Assembly: GCF_003385185.1 (NCBI RefSeq)
Contig: NZ_PQHZ01000027.1
Location: 23,766 to 87,765 of the forward strand
Origin: Amycolatopsis palatopharyngis
GTDB taxonomy: Bacteria; Actinomycetota; Actinomycetes; Mycobacteriales; Pseudonocardiaceae
Length of the DNA stretch: 64,000 nucleotides
Reading direction: 5' to 3'
Shown here: piece by piece, positions 36,365-44,782 of the stretch
How positions within the stretch are numbered: position 1 is the stretch's first letter
Layout: each line of letters begins with the position of its first letter
Made by a program: the position numbers and the translations under genes
The notes under the pieces: model-generated
Database searches by the model: none
What the model was told of the DNA's origin: nothing
What the model saw: only the letters and a program-made list of their open reading frames with translations

Positions 36365-37351
36365 GTGTTTCCTGCCGCTCGCCTCCGTCGTCCGCCGGTC
36401 ATCGTGCTCGGTCTCGTCCTGGCGTTCGCGCTGCAGGCCTGCGCTGGGCAGGATCTGGGCAAGGCCAATTTCCAGCGCTCCACCGTCCCCGCCGCGCCGG
36501 GCAGTGGCAGCCAGGGCGAGGTACCAACCGGCCCGATCGCCGACCCCGCGGTCGCCGCCGAGGAGCTGCGGCTGATCGATCCCTGCCCACTCGTGGGAGC
36601 CGAGGCGCTCGCCGAACTCGGCGTTCCCGGCGAACCCAACTCCTCGGGCTGGGACCGCTGTGCCAATCAGGTGCGGGACGCGGGCGGCAAGAAGATCAGT
36701 ATCTCGCTGCAACTGGGTGATCTGCTCGGTTTGGCGAAGCCCACCGGCAGTATCGAGGGCCTGCCGCTGGTCGAGAGTAGTTTCGAGGAGAGCGACTGCT
36801 TCGTCAGCGCTTTCACCAGTCGCGAACCAGACCTCGGAATCACCGCTCAGGTGAGCTACGAGGGCGGCGATCCGTGCCGCGCGGGCCGAACCGTCCTGCA
36901 GCAGGCCATCAAAACCCTGCGAGCGGACCCGGTCAAGCTCGACGCTCCCGAGGAGAGCCTGATCCGTGTCGATCCCTGCGCCGGTATTGACGACGCTGCG
37001 GTGAGCGAGATCCTGACCGGTGAGGTCAGCAAGGCCGCGACCGGTCTGCACGACTGTGCCTGGAACTCCAGCGGGCCGGACCTGACTCTCGGCTTCCGGC
37101 TCGGCTATCCGCCCAGTGCCGAGGAGGGCGCCGAGGAGGTCGATCTCGGCGACGGATTGACCGGATATCAGCGGATGTCGGTCCAGGACAGTGCACAGTG
37201 CATGGTGGTCTGGCTGTATCGGCCGATCGACGAGACCCAGGGTGAAGTCGTCTCGCTCGACTACACGAACTACAACACCGATGCCGCCTCCGACGACCCA
37301 TGCGGCAAGGCCGGGACACTGGCCAGGAAGGTGGTCGCGGCGTTGCCGTGA
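36365..37351 (+). CDS. DUF3558-like lipoprotein (1)
   Basis: 328 residues with a lipoprotein signal: Arg-rich start, hydrophobic core and lipobox LQAC with Cys26. The mature protein holds two similar domains, each opening with an IDPCPL or VDPCAGID segment and containing further Cys. This is the pattern of DUF3558-type actinobacterial lipoproteins. GTG 36365 gives a normal signal peptide; an ATG at 36314 overlapping the previous stop codon (ATGA) would add 17 residues. The function is unknown. A second lipoprotein of related layout lies after dhaM. Confidence 0.68.
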   Translation: MFPAARLRRPPVIVLGLVLAFALQACAGQDLGKANFQRSTVPAAPGSGSQGEVPTGPIADPAVAAEELRLIDPCPLVGAEALAELGVPGEPNSSGWDRCANQVRDAGGKKISISLQLGDLLGLAKPTGSIEGLPLVESSFEESDCFVSAFTSREPDLGITAQVSYEGGDPCRAGRTVLQQAIKTLRADPVKLDAPEESLIRVDPCAGIDDAAVSEILTGEVSKAATGLHDCAWNSSGPDLTLGFRLGYPPSAEEGAEEVDLGDGLTGYQRMSVQDSAQCMVVWLYRPIDETQGEVVSLDYTNYNTDAASDDPCGKAGTLARKVVAALP

Positions 37352-37448
37352 CCCGGGCCGTCATCGCACCGTGACGGGTGCTTGGCGCGGGTGGGTGATC
37401 GACGGTAGGAAGGGGGCGTACATGCCCGCCCGAACGCCGGAGGTCAGC

Positions 37449-38450
37449 ATGAAGAAGATCATCAACGATCCGGCGGCGGTGGTCGTCGAATCGCTACGCG
37501 GACTCGCCGTCGCGCACGACGATCTGCTCCGCGTGCAGGAGGACCCCGCTGTCGTCGTGCGCGCGGATGCCCCCGTCGGAGGTAAGGTCGCGGTGATCTC
37601 CGGTGGTGGTTCGGGGCACGAGCCGCTGCACGGGGGGTTCGTCGGACCGGGCATGCTGCACGCCGCTGTGCCGGGCGAGGTCTTCACCTCGCCGACTCCG
37701 GACGCGGTACAGGCCGCGGTCACCGCCACGACCGGTGAGGCGGGTGCCCTGCTCATCGTGAAGAACTACACGGGCGACGTACTGAACTTCGAGACGGCAG
37801 CCGAGTTGGCCGCTGCGGAAGGGCAGGACGTGCGGTCTGTGGTGATCGATGATGATATCGCTGTCGCGGACTCCACATTCACCGCCGGCCGGCGTGGGGT
37901 CGGCGGAACAGTGCTGCTGGAGAAGCTGACCGGCGCCGCGGCGGAGCGCGGGGACTCGCTCGACCAGGTGGAGGCGATCGCCCGCAAGATCGTCGGCCAG
38001 GTCAGGTCGATGGGCGTCGCACTGACCGCACCGACCGTGCCACACGTCGGAGAGCCCAGTTTCTCGCTGGCCGAGGACGAGATCGAGTTCGGTATCGGGA
38101 TCCACGGCGAACCCGGGCGCGAACGTATACCGGCCGAGCCGGCCGACGCGCTGGTGCAGCGGTTGCTCACGGCGGTACTCGAAGACCTTCCGTTCGAACG
38201 TGGCGACGAGGTGTTGCTGTTCACCAACTCGATGGGCGGCACTCCGCAACTCGAGCTCTACCTCGCGCATGGCATCGCTGAGCGGCTGCTTGCCGAGCGT
38301 GGGATCACCGTGCGCCGTAGGCTCGTCGGTCCCTACGTCACAAGCCTGGAGATGCAGGGAATCAGCCTCACACTGTTGAAACTTGACGACGAACTGATCG
38401 AGCTGTGGGACGCGCCGGTGCACACCGCCGCGTTGCGCTGGGGAGTCTGA
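37449..38450 (+). CDS. dhaK: Dihydroxyacetone kinase subunit K
   Basis: Binds dihydroxyacetone covalently as a hemiaminal and presents it for phosphorylation. The 333-residue protein has the substrate loop GGGSGHEPLHGGFVG (about 53-67) and the substrate-binding His219 in FGIGIHGEPG, matching His218 of E. coli. ATG 37449 follows ggagg by 5 bp. It is the first gene of dhaKLM, 1 bp before dhaL. Confidence 0.96.
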   Translation: MKKIINDPAAVVVESLRGLAVAHDDLLRVQEDPAVVVRADAPVGGKVAVISGGGSGHEPLHGGFVGPGMLHAAVPGEVFTSPTPDAVQAAVTATTGEAGALLIVKNYTGDVLNFETAAELAAAEGQDVRSVVIDDDIAVADSTFTAGRRGVGGTVLLEKLTGAAAERGDSLDQVEAIARKIVGQVRSMGVALTAPTVPHVGEPSFSLAEDEIEFGIGIHGEPGRERIPAEPADALVQRLLTAVLEDLPFERGDEVLLFTNSMGGTPQLELYLAHGIAERLLAERGITVRRRLVGPYVTSLEMQGISLTLLKLDDELIELWDAPVHTAALRWGV

Positions 38451-38451
38451 C

Positions 38452-39075
38452 ATGGGATGTACCGCGACCGACATCGCCGCAGCACTACGCGCGGCGGCCA
38501 CCGTGGTCGACGAGCACCGTGACGAACTGGTGGAACTCGACCGTGAGATCGGCGACGGTGATCACGGCGAGAACATGAAGCGGGGCTTCACCGCCGTGCT
38601 GTCCACACTCGACACCGCGGTGCCGGAAACGCCCGGCGCCGTCCTCAAGGTCGCCGCCACCACGCTGATCTCGAAGGTGGGCGGCGCGGCAGGTCCGTTG
38701 TACGGCACAGCTTTCCTGCGGGCCGCGACCGCGCTCGGCGACCGGTCCGAGTTGGACGGCGCCGACGTCGCGATGGCACTGCGGGCGGCGCTTGAGGGCG
38801 TACAGGCCCGAGGTAAGGCGGAGCAGGCCGACAAGACGATGGTCGACGCGCTCATCCCGGCTGTCGCGGCGGCGGAAGCGGCGAAGGGTGGCTCGGTCGC
38901 CGAGGTGCTCGCCGCTGCCGCCGACGCCGCAGAGGAAGGGGCGAATTCCACAGTGGACCTTGTCGCCCGCAAGGGGCGGGCGTCGTACCTTGGCGAGCGC
39001 AGCGCGGGCCACCTCGATCCGGGTGCCCGATCCACCGCGCTGCTGGTCCGTTGTTTCGCGGAGGCGGCGAAATGA
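38452..39075 (+). CDS. dhaL: Dihydroxyacetone kinase subunit L
   Basis: 207-residue subunit that holds ADP as a fixed cofactor and passes phosphate to DhaK-bound dihydroxyacetone. The Mg2+/ADP site is REIGDGDHGENMKRGF (about 30-45). The second motif GGAAGPLYGTAFLRA (about 77-91) caps the nucleotide. Its last residues, AEAAK, are part of the 38-bp repeat that extends toward dhaM. Confidence 0.95.
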   Translation: MGCTATDIAAALRAAATVVDEHRDELVELDREIGDGDHGENMKRGFTAVLSTLDTAVPETPGAVLKVAATTLISKVGGAAGPLYGTAFLRAATALGDRSELDGADVAMALRAALEGVQARGKAEQADKTMVDALIPAVAAAEAAKGGSVAEVLAAAADAAEEGANSTVDLVARKGRASYLGERSAGHLDPGARSTALLVRCFAEAAK

Positions 39076-39151
39076 CCGCTGACGTATTTCTTACCGCGGA
39101 GGCGGCGAAATGACCGCCGACGTACTTCCTACCGCGGAGGCGGCGAAATGA
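39057..39151 (+). repeat. 38-bp tandem repeat with chained mini-ORFs at the dhaL/dhaM junction
   Basis: The dhaL end is repeated with a 38-bp period (unit starts 39057, 39095 and 39133). Each unit holds a GCGGAGG ribosome-binding site, a Lys codon and an ATGA overlap. Two 13-codon frames result: 39072-39113 (MTADVFLTAEAAK) and 39110-39151 (MTADVLPTAEAAK). The first ATG overlaps the dhaL stop codon, the second overlaps the first mini-ORF's stop, and the dhaM ATG (39148) overlaps the second's stop. The simplest reading is duplication of the original dhaL-dhaM junction, leaving a coupled relay of tiny ORFs. Confidence 0.9.
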
Positions 39152-39825
39152 CAGTCGGACTGGTGGTGGTCTCACACAGCACCAAGCTCGCCGAAGGTGT
39201 TGCCGAACTCGCCCGTCAGATGGCTCCGGACGTGGCTGTGCTGCCCGCGGGCGGACTGCCGGACGGGGGCATCGGCACGGACTACGACTCGGTGCTCGCC
39301 GCGGCGGGCGAGGCGGACTCCGGGGACGGCGTGGTGCTGCTCTACGACCTGGGCAGTGCGCAGATGACCGCGGAACTCGTGGTCGAGTCGTTGGCGGCCC
39401 CGGAGAAGGCAGTGGTCGTGGACGCGCCGCTGGTCGAAGGTGCGGTGGCTGCCGCGGTCACCGCACAGGGCGGCGCCGACCGCGAGCGAGTGGCCGAGTC
39501 GGCGACGGCGGCAGGAGCACCGCCCGACCTCGAGTCGACCCCGGCCGTGCTCGGAGCGGATGCCGATAAGCGCATCGAGGTGACCCTGCGCAACGAGGTC
39601 GGACTGCACGCTCGCCCCGCGGCGCTGCTGGCGCGCAGCGTGGCCGGGCTCGACGCAGAGGTCCGGGTGCGACTTGGCGAAGAGGAGGCCGACGCGGCGA
39701 GTGTGCTCGCGCTGATGTCGCTCGGCGCCAGGCAGGGCGACCAGATCGAGATCCGGGTGCGGGGCGAGCAGGCGGACGAGGCCGTCGAGCGGATCAACGC
39801 ACTCGTCGAACGCGACTTCGAGTAG
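39148..39825 (+). CDS. dhaM: PTS-dependent dihydroxyacetone kinase phosphotransferase subunit M with HPr domain
   Basis: Relays phosphate from the phosphotransferase system to DhaL-ADP. The 225-residue protein has an EIIA-mannose-type domain (about 1-125, phospho-His10 in VVVSHSTKLAEG) and a C-terminal HPr domain (about 140-225, GLHARPAAL). The enzyme I-like third domain of E. coli DhaM is absent, so a separate enzyme I is needed. The start overlaps a mini-ORF stop codon (see the junction repeat). Confidence 0.94.
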   Translation: MTVGLVVVSHSTKLAEGVAELARQMAPDVAVLPAGGLPDGGIGTDYDSVLAAAGEADSGDGVVLLYDLGSAQMTAELVVESLAAPEKAVVVDAPLVEGAVAAAVTAQGGADRERVAESATAAGAPPDLESTPAVLGADADKRIEVTLRNEVGLHARPAALLARSVAGLDAEVRVRLGEEEADAASVLALMSLGARQGDQIEIRVRGEQADEAVERINALVERDFE

Positions 39826-39827
39826 CG

Positions 39828-40787
39828 GTGCGCCGGCTTGGATCGTCTCGTTGGTTCGTAGCCCTGCTCGCGGTCGTGCTGAGCGGCTGTTCGCCGGCGT
39901 TCGAGGGTGCCCTGGAGCCGATCAGAAATTCGCCTTTGACCGCGGAGCAGGCTCTGGGGGATTTCACCACGATCGACTACTGCGGGTTTCTTGAGCTCGG
40001 CTACAGCGGCCTCGATGGGGTACGTGTCCTCGATGAGCGGCGAGGTTTTCATCACTGCTGGATGACGGTGGAAGATTCGGCAGGTGTATCGGCGAATGTG
40101 CTGATCGGCGAGTTGGCCGACGAGTCGTACAACGTGCTCACCGAAAGGCCGGCCGAGACGGTGACGCATCAGCGGGGCCTTCGGACCCAGCGATACAGCG
40201 ACATATGGCCGGACTCCTGCGATCGCTTCCTTCTTTTCCCCGACGACATCAGTCTGCAGATTTCTGGTTTGGGCGAGGAAACGGCCAAGGAGGTTCAGTG
40301 CTCGATCGCGTCGGTCGTTGCGGAGGGTGTCCGGCACCGGGTCGAGAGCGGCAAACCAGTGGCAAGGCTGGAGTTCGGCTCCAATTCATTCGGCGCCGTT
40401 GATGCCTGTGCGACCGCAGCAGGGGAGGAGGTGGCCGCGGCCCTCGGCGAGCCCGCTGAGCCGAGGATTCCCCCGTCCGGGCATTGGTGTCTGTGGGGGC
40501 GCTACGACCTGCCGGACCCCTCGGCGATAGTGAAGTTCAGGCTCGACGATCCACTGCAGGTGTCCGCGGACGGCGAGCCGGACGTGATTGCCGGACGGGA
40601 CTCCGTGGTGCGAGCGGAGGAGCCCGGTTCGTGCTCGGTGCGGACGCAGCACATCGCGGCTGATCAGATGGTGCCTGGCACGGTGGAGATCGCGTCGGTC
40701 TTCGTGCGGCAGGTCTTCGCGAAGGACGCGTGTACCGCCGCGCGAGAACTCGCCGCAGTCGTCTGGAAAACACTTCCGTCCGGGTAG
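39828..40787 (+). CDS. DUF3558-like lipoprotein (2)
   Basis: 319 residues with an Arg-rich start, hydrophobic core and lipobox LSGC (Cys21). Two halves each contain a Cys-bearing domain (TIDYCGFLE and AVDACATAA), similar in layout to the lipoprotein at 36365-37351. GTG 39828 lies 3 bp after the dhaM stop codon, so it is probably translated from the same mRNA. The function is unknown. Confidence 0.68.
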   Translation: MRRLGSSRWFVALLAVVLSGCSPAFEGALEPIRNSPLTAEQALGDFTTIDYCGFLELGYSGLDGVRVLDERRGFHHCWMTVEDSAGVSANVLIGELADESYNVLTERPAETVTHQRGLRTQRYSDIWPDSCDRFLLFPDDISLQISGLGEETAKEVQCSIASVVAEGVRHRVESGKPVARLEFGSNSFGAVDACATAAGEEVAAALGEPAEPRIPPSGHWCLWGRYDLPDPSAIVKFRLDDPLQVSADGEPDVIAGRDSVVRAEEPGSCSVRTQHIAADQMVPGTVEIASVFVRQVFAKDACTAARELAAVVWKTLPSG

Positions 40788-40895
40788 TTCTGGCCGTTCT
40801 GACTCGATTCCGGCCCGCTTGGAACCGGTCGAGTCGCTCTTCCCGTGGCACTATCAGCTCCGAAACTACCAGCGAGTAACCATCGGAGGTCGGCC

Positions 40896-42680
40896 GTGGC
40901 GCGGGAAATCAGCAGGGTGGGAGTGGTCGGACTCGGCACGATGGGAGCCGGAATCGCCGAGGTCCTCGCCCGTAGCGGTCTCTCCGTGGTCGCCGTCGAG
41001 GTCGACGACGAAGGGGTGCGTCGGGGGCGCGGGCATATCGAGCACTCCACCGAGCGAGCGCTGGAGAAGGGCAAGCTGGACGAGCGGGAGCATGCCGACC
41101 TGCACGGGCGGATCAGCTACACGACCGCGCTCGCCGATCTCGCCGAGGTGGACCTGGTGGTGGAGGCAGTTCCGGAGAGTCTGGAACTCAAGGCGGAGGT
41201 GTTCGCCCAGCTGGACAAGATCACCGGACCGGACACGGTCCTGGCTTCCAACACCTCCTCGCTGTCGATCACCGAGATCGGCGTGCACACTTCGCGGCCC
41301 GGCAAGGTCGTCGGGATGCACTTCTTCAACCCGGCTCCCGTGCTGAAGCTGATCGAGGTGGTGCGCACGGTGATGACCGAACCCGACGTCGTCACCGACG
41401 TGGTGGCCTTCGCCGAGCGACTGGGCAAGGAGCCCGTGGTGATCGGTGACCGTGCCGGGTTCATCGCCAACGCGCTGCTGTTCGGCTATCTCAACCATGC
41501 CGTCCGTATGTACGAGCAGCGCTACGCCACTCGTGAGGACCTGGACGCGGCCATGCGGTTCGGCTGTGGTTACCCGATGGGCCCGCTCGCGCTGCTGGAC
41601 CTGATCGGGCTCGACACCGCGTACGAGATTCTCGACACGATGTATCACCAGTCGCGCAATCGGTTGCACGCTCCGGCACCGCTGCTGAAACAAATGATCA
41701 CCGCGGGGCTGTTGGGCCGCAAGACCGGCCGTGGCTTCTACACGTACGACGCTCCTGATTCGCCCACGGTCGTGGCGGACTCGACGGCTGCCGAATCGTC
41801 CATTCCGGACATGGCGACGGCTCGGCCCGTGCACAAGGTCGGAGTGATCGGGACCGGCACGATGGCCATCGGCATCGTGGAGGTGTTTGTCAAGCGTGGG
41901 TACGACGTCGTGCTGCGCGCGCGTAGTGCCGAGAAGGCAGCTGCCTCGATCGCGCGAGTGAAGAAGTCGCTCGACAAGTCGGTGGTCAAGGGCAGGCTGT
42001 CCGAAGAGGACGCCGCTGCGGCGCTCGGCCGGATCTCACCCGCGGTGGAGTTCGACGAACTCGCACACGTCGACCTCGTGGTCGAGGCTGTGGCTGAGGA
42101 CCTCGCGGTCAAACAGGCCGTCTTCGCCGCGCTGGACGAGGTGGTGAAGCCGGGCACGATCCTGGCCACCACGACCTCTTCGCTCCCGGTGATCGAGTGC
42201 GCCGCGGCCACCTCCCGCCCGGGCGACGTGCTCGGCCTGCATTTCTTCAACCCGGCGCCGGTGATGAAGCTGGTGGAGGTGGTGTCCACAATCGCCACCA
42301 CGCCTGACGTGCTCGCCACGGGACACGCGCTGTGCACGGCGATCGGCAAGCATCCCGTGCACTGCGGGGACAGGGCCGGATTCATCGTGAACGCGCTGCT
42401 CTTTCCCTACCTGAACGACGCGGTGAAGATGCTCGAGGCCCACTACGCCGAGGCCGACGACATCGACACGGCGATGAAGGTCGGCTGCGGGCTGCCGATG
42501 GGTCCGTTCGAGCTGCTGGACGTCGTCGGGCTCGACGTGTCACTGGCCATCCAGCGCACCTTGTACAACGAGTTCCGCGAGGCCGGGTTCGCTCCGGCGC
42601 CGCTGCTGGAGCACCTGGTGACCGCCGGCAGGCTCGGCCGCAAGACCGGCAAGGGGTTCAAGGACTACACCCGGGGCTGA
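40896..42680 (+). CDS. 3-hydroxyacyl-CoA dehydrogenase with two tandem copies of the enzyme
   Basis: 594 residues made of two complete 3HCDH_N + 3HCDH units (about 1-300 and 310-594). Both units keep the NAD site (GVVGLGTMGAGIAEV; GVIGTGTMAIGIVEV), the HFFNPAPVxKLxE motif with the catalytic His, and GDRAGFIxNALLFxYLN. The second unit replaces the usual Gly-Ala of the Rossmann loop with Ala-Ile. The enzyme oxidises 3-hydroxyacyl-CoA (beta-oxidation or PHB-type metabolism). GTG 40896 follows cggagg by 6 bp. Confidence 0.9.
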   Translation: MAREISRVGVVGLGTMGAGIAEVLARSGLSVVAVEVDDEGVRRGRGHIEHSTERALEKGKLDEREHADLHGRISYTTALADLAEVDLVVEAVPESLELKAEVFAQLDKITGPDTVLASNTSSLSITEIGVHTSRPGKVVGMHFFNPAPVLKLIEVVRTVMTEPDVVTDVVAFAERLGKEPVVIGDRAGFIANALLFGYLNHAVRMYEQRYATREDLDAAMRFGCGYPMGPLALLDLIGLDTAYEILDTMYHQSRNRLHAPAPLLKQMITAGLLGRKTGRGFYTYDAPDSPTVVADSTAAESSIPDMATARPVHKVGVIGTGTMAIGIVEVFVKRGYDVVLRARSAEKAAASIARVKKSLDKSVVKGRLSEEDAAAALGRISPAVEFDELAHVDLVVEAVAEDLAVKQAVFAALDEVVKPGTILATTTSSLPVIECAAATSRPGDVLGLHFFNPAPVMKLVEVVSTIATTPDVLATGHALCTAIGKHPVHCGDRAGFIVNALLFPYLNDAVKMLEAHYAEADDIDTAMKVGCGLPMGPFELLDVVGLDVSLAIQRTLYNEFREAGFAPAPLLEHLVTAGRLGRKTGKGFKDYTRG

Positions 42681-42691
42681 GCCGCGCCACC

Positions 42692-42907
42692 TCAGCCGCA
42701 GCAGCCGCCCCCACAGCATCCGCCGCCGCTCGCGGCGGGTGCGGGGGCGCTGCCACCTGCCGCTCCGGTCAGCGCGACCGTGGTCAGCAGTTTCACCGTG
42801 TCCGCGTGACCGCCGGGGCAGATCGCGGGTTCGCCGGACTCGCTCATCGGGCGGTTCAGCTCGAAGGTCCCGGTGCACTCGCGGCACCGGTATGCGTAGG
42901 TGGGCAT
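42692..42907 (-). CDS. FmdB-type zinc-ribbon protein
   Basis: 71 residues beginning MPTYAYRCREC, the hallmark of FmdB-family zinc ribbons. Cys8 and Cys11 are paired with Cys30 and His34 (CPGGH) instead of the commoner second CxxC. The C terminus is a Gly/Cys tail with two CC pairs (GGGCCGGGCCG). It is described as regulatory after FmdB of Methylophilus, but the role is not established. ATG 42907 is chosen because it gives the conserved N terminus; the gene is divergent from the phosphodiesterase. Confidence 0.85.
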   Translation of the reverse strand: MPTYAYRCRECTGTFELNRPMSESGEPAICPGGHADTVKLLTTVALTGAAGGSAPAPAASGGGCCGGGCCG

Positions 42908-42952
42908 GAAACCGATTATCGCCGCTGCCCGGCGCGGTGGGAAGCTGTTGCC

Positions 42953-44089
42953 GTGAACGACCTGCCGACTCCCGATGACCGGTTGCCGCACCTGGCCCAG
43001 GTGGTGCCCTCACTGCTGGCGACACTCGGCGTTCCCGGGTTCGCCGACACCCTCGACATGCCGGGCGCCAACAGCGCTTGCGTGCTGCTGATCGACGGCC
43101 TGGGCTGGGAGCTGCTCGACGAACATGCCGCCGACGCACCGGTGCTGACCGCGCTGCGTGGGCGTCCGATGCGGGTGGGCTATCCGGCCACCACCGCCGC
43201 AGGGCTCGCCGCGATCGGTACCGGGCTGCCTTCGGGTGAGCACGGCATGGTGGGTTATTCCTTCGAGGTGCCGGGTGCCGGAGTGCTCAACGCCCTGCGC
43301 TGGTGCGCCCACCCCGGCGGCGAGGACCTGCGTGGCGCCGCCCCGCCGGAGGAGGTCCAGCCGGTGCCGACGACTTTCGCCAGGGCAGCCGCCGCGGGGC
43401 TCGACGTCCGGGTGGTGTCGGCGGCCAAGTTCGCCGGGACGCCATTGACCAAGGCCGTGTTCCGCGGCGGGCGCTACCACGGGGTACACGCACTCGGCGA
43501 TCTCGCGGCCGGTGCACTTGATTCGCTCAGGTCGCCGAACGGTTTCTGCTACGCCTACCACAGCGAACTGGACATGCTCGGCCATCTGCACGGACCGGGC
43601 TCGATGGCGTGGCGCATGCAGCTGCGGCAGGTCGACCGGCTCGTCGAGTCCCTTGTGGACAATCTGCCGTCCGGTGCGCTGCTCGCCGTGGTCGCCGATC
43701 ACGGCATGGTGGCGCTCGACGACACGATCGTCGACGCGGACTCCACGCCCGGGCTGCTGGCCGGTGTGCGTGCGCTGGGCGGTGAGGTCAGGGCCCGCCA
43801 TGTCTACGTCGAGGCCGGTGCGCAGCCAGATGTCCTCGCGGCCTGGCAGTCGGTACTCGGTGACCGGGCCTGGGTGGGGAGCCGGGAACAGGCGATCGAG
43901 GCGGGCTGGTTCGGGCCGGTGCTGGCCGACCACGTCCGGGCAAGGATCGGTGACGTCGTCGCGGCGGCTCGGGGTCGCTCCGGTGTGCTGCGCTGCGACG
44001 AGGAGCCGATGGAGTCGTCCCTTATCGGGCAACACGGCTCACTGACCACCGCGGAGCAGTTGGTCCCGCTGGCACTGGCCCTCGGCTGA
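42953..44089 (+). CDS. Alkaline phosphatase-superfamily phosphodiesterase/nucleotide pyrophosphatase
   Basis: 378 residues. Metal-binding and nucleophile regions of the superfamily are visible: LLIDGLGWEL (about 45, Asp ligand), YPATTAAGLAAIGTG (Thr nucleophile near 75), YHSELDMLGHLHG (about 203, Asp/His) and VVADHGM (about 245). It is intracellular, as there is no signal peptide. It hydrolyses phosphodiester or pyrophosphate bonds, substrate unknown. GTG 42953 is the start; the frame extends far upstream inside the previous gene, which is coincidental. Confidence 0.85.
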   Translation: MNDLPTPDDRLPHLAQVVPSLLATLGVPGFADTLDMPGANSACVLLIDGLGWELLDEHAADAPVLTALRGRPMRVGYPATTAAGLAAIGTGLPSGEHGMVGYSFEVPGAGVLNALRWCAHPGGEDLRGAAPPEEVQPVPTTFARAAAAGLDVRVVSAAKFAGTPLTKAVFRGGRYHGVHALGDLAAGALDSLRSPNGFCYAYHSELDMLGHLHGPGSMAWRMQLRQVDRLVESLVDNLPSGALLAVVADHGMVALDDTIVDADSTPGLLAGVRALGGEVRARHVYVEAGAQPDVLAAWQSVLGDRAWVGSREQAIEAGWFGPVLADHVRARIGDVVAAARGRSGVLRCDEEPMESSLIGQHGSLTTAEQLVPLALALG

Positions 44090-44105
44090 GGTTGGAGGCC
44101 CCGAC

Positions 44106-44648
44106 GTGGTCGAGTTGATTGGCGGACTGGAGAAGCGCGAGATTCGTATCGTGGCCTATGACCCACGGTGGCCCGAGCGGTTCGAATTGGAGCGGCGGCG
44201 GATCGTCGCGGCCCTCGGCGCGCTGGCGCTGCGGGTCGATCACGTGGGATCGACCTCCGTTCCGGGGCTGGCCGCCAAACCGATCGTCGACATCGACGTC
44301 AGTGTTCCCGACGTGCACGATGAGACTGCCTACCTCGGCCCGTTGCTCGCCGCCGGGTATCGCCTACGTGTTCGTGAGCCTGGCCACCGGCTGGTCCGCA
44401 CTCCGGAACGAGACGTACACGTCCATCTCTGCTCGTCCGGTAGCGACTGGGAGCGCACGCATCTGCTGTTCCGGGACTGGCTGCGCCAGGACGAGCGCGA
44501 CCGGAACGAGTACGAACGACTCAAGACGGAGCTCGCCCGTGCGGACTGGGCCGACATGAACGCCTACGCCGAGGCCAAGGGGCCGCTCATCGCGGAGATC
44601 ACTCAGCGGGCCGAAGCCTGGGCCGGGCGCTGCGGGTGGGTGGTGTGA
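44106..44648 (+). CDS. GrpB/UPF0157 family protein
   Basis: 180 residues of the GrpB family, which belongs to the nucleotidyltransferase-like fold. Typical segments are YDPRWPERFELERRRI (about 18-33), VDHVGSTSVPGLAAKPIVDIDV (VGSTSVPGLAAKPIVDID) and NEYERLKTELA. Some members are fused to dephospho-CoA kinase; the function of stand-alone forms is unknown. It starts with GTG 17 bp after the previous gene. Confidence 0.85.
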   Translation: MVELIGGLEKREIRIVAYDPRWPERFELERRRIVAALGALALRVDHVGSTSVPGLAAKPIVDIDVSVPDVHDETAYLGPLLAAGYRLRVREPGHRLVRTPERDVHVHLCSSGSDWERTHLLFRDWLRQDERDRNEYERLKTELARADWADMNAYAEAKGPLIAEITQRAEAWAGRCGWVV

Positions 44649-44649
44649 T

Positions 44650-44731
44650 GTCCCCAATGCCACATTGGGGAACTTCAACGTCCCGAATGCCACATTGGGG
44701 AACTCCAACGTCCCCAATGTGGCATTGGGAC
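44650..44731. repeat. Tandem palindromic repeat, CCCCAATG family, three units
   Basis: Units at 44650-44673, 44680-44703 and 44710-44731, period 30 bp, with linkers TTCAAC and TCCAAC. Centres are CCA, CCA and TGG, so the third unit is inverted relative to the others. The set begins 2 bp after the grpB-like stop codon. Confidence 0.88.
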
Positions 44732-44782
44732 ATCCTTGGGCCGGCTTGTCGCGGCCGTTCATGGTTCTTCTACCGTGGTCGG

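Noticed and set aside
42332..42952. 585-codon ORF extending the phosphodiesterase upstream
   Set aside because: The extension lies inside the 3-hydroxyacyl-CoA dehydrogenase gene in another frame and then crosses the FmdB gene; GTG 42953 gives the expected N terminus.
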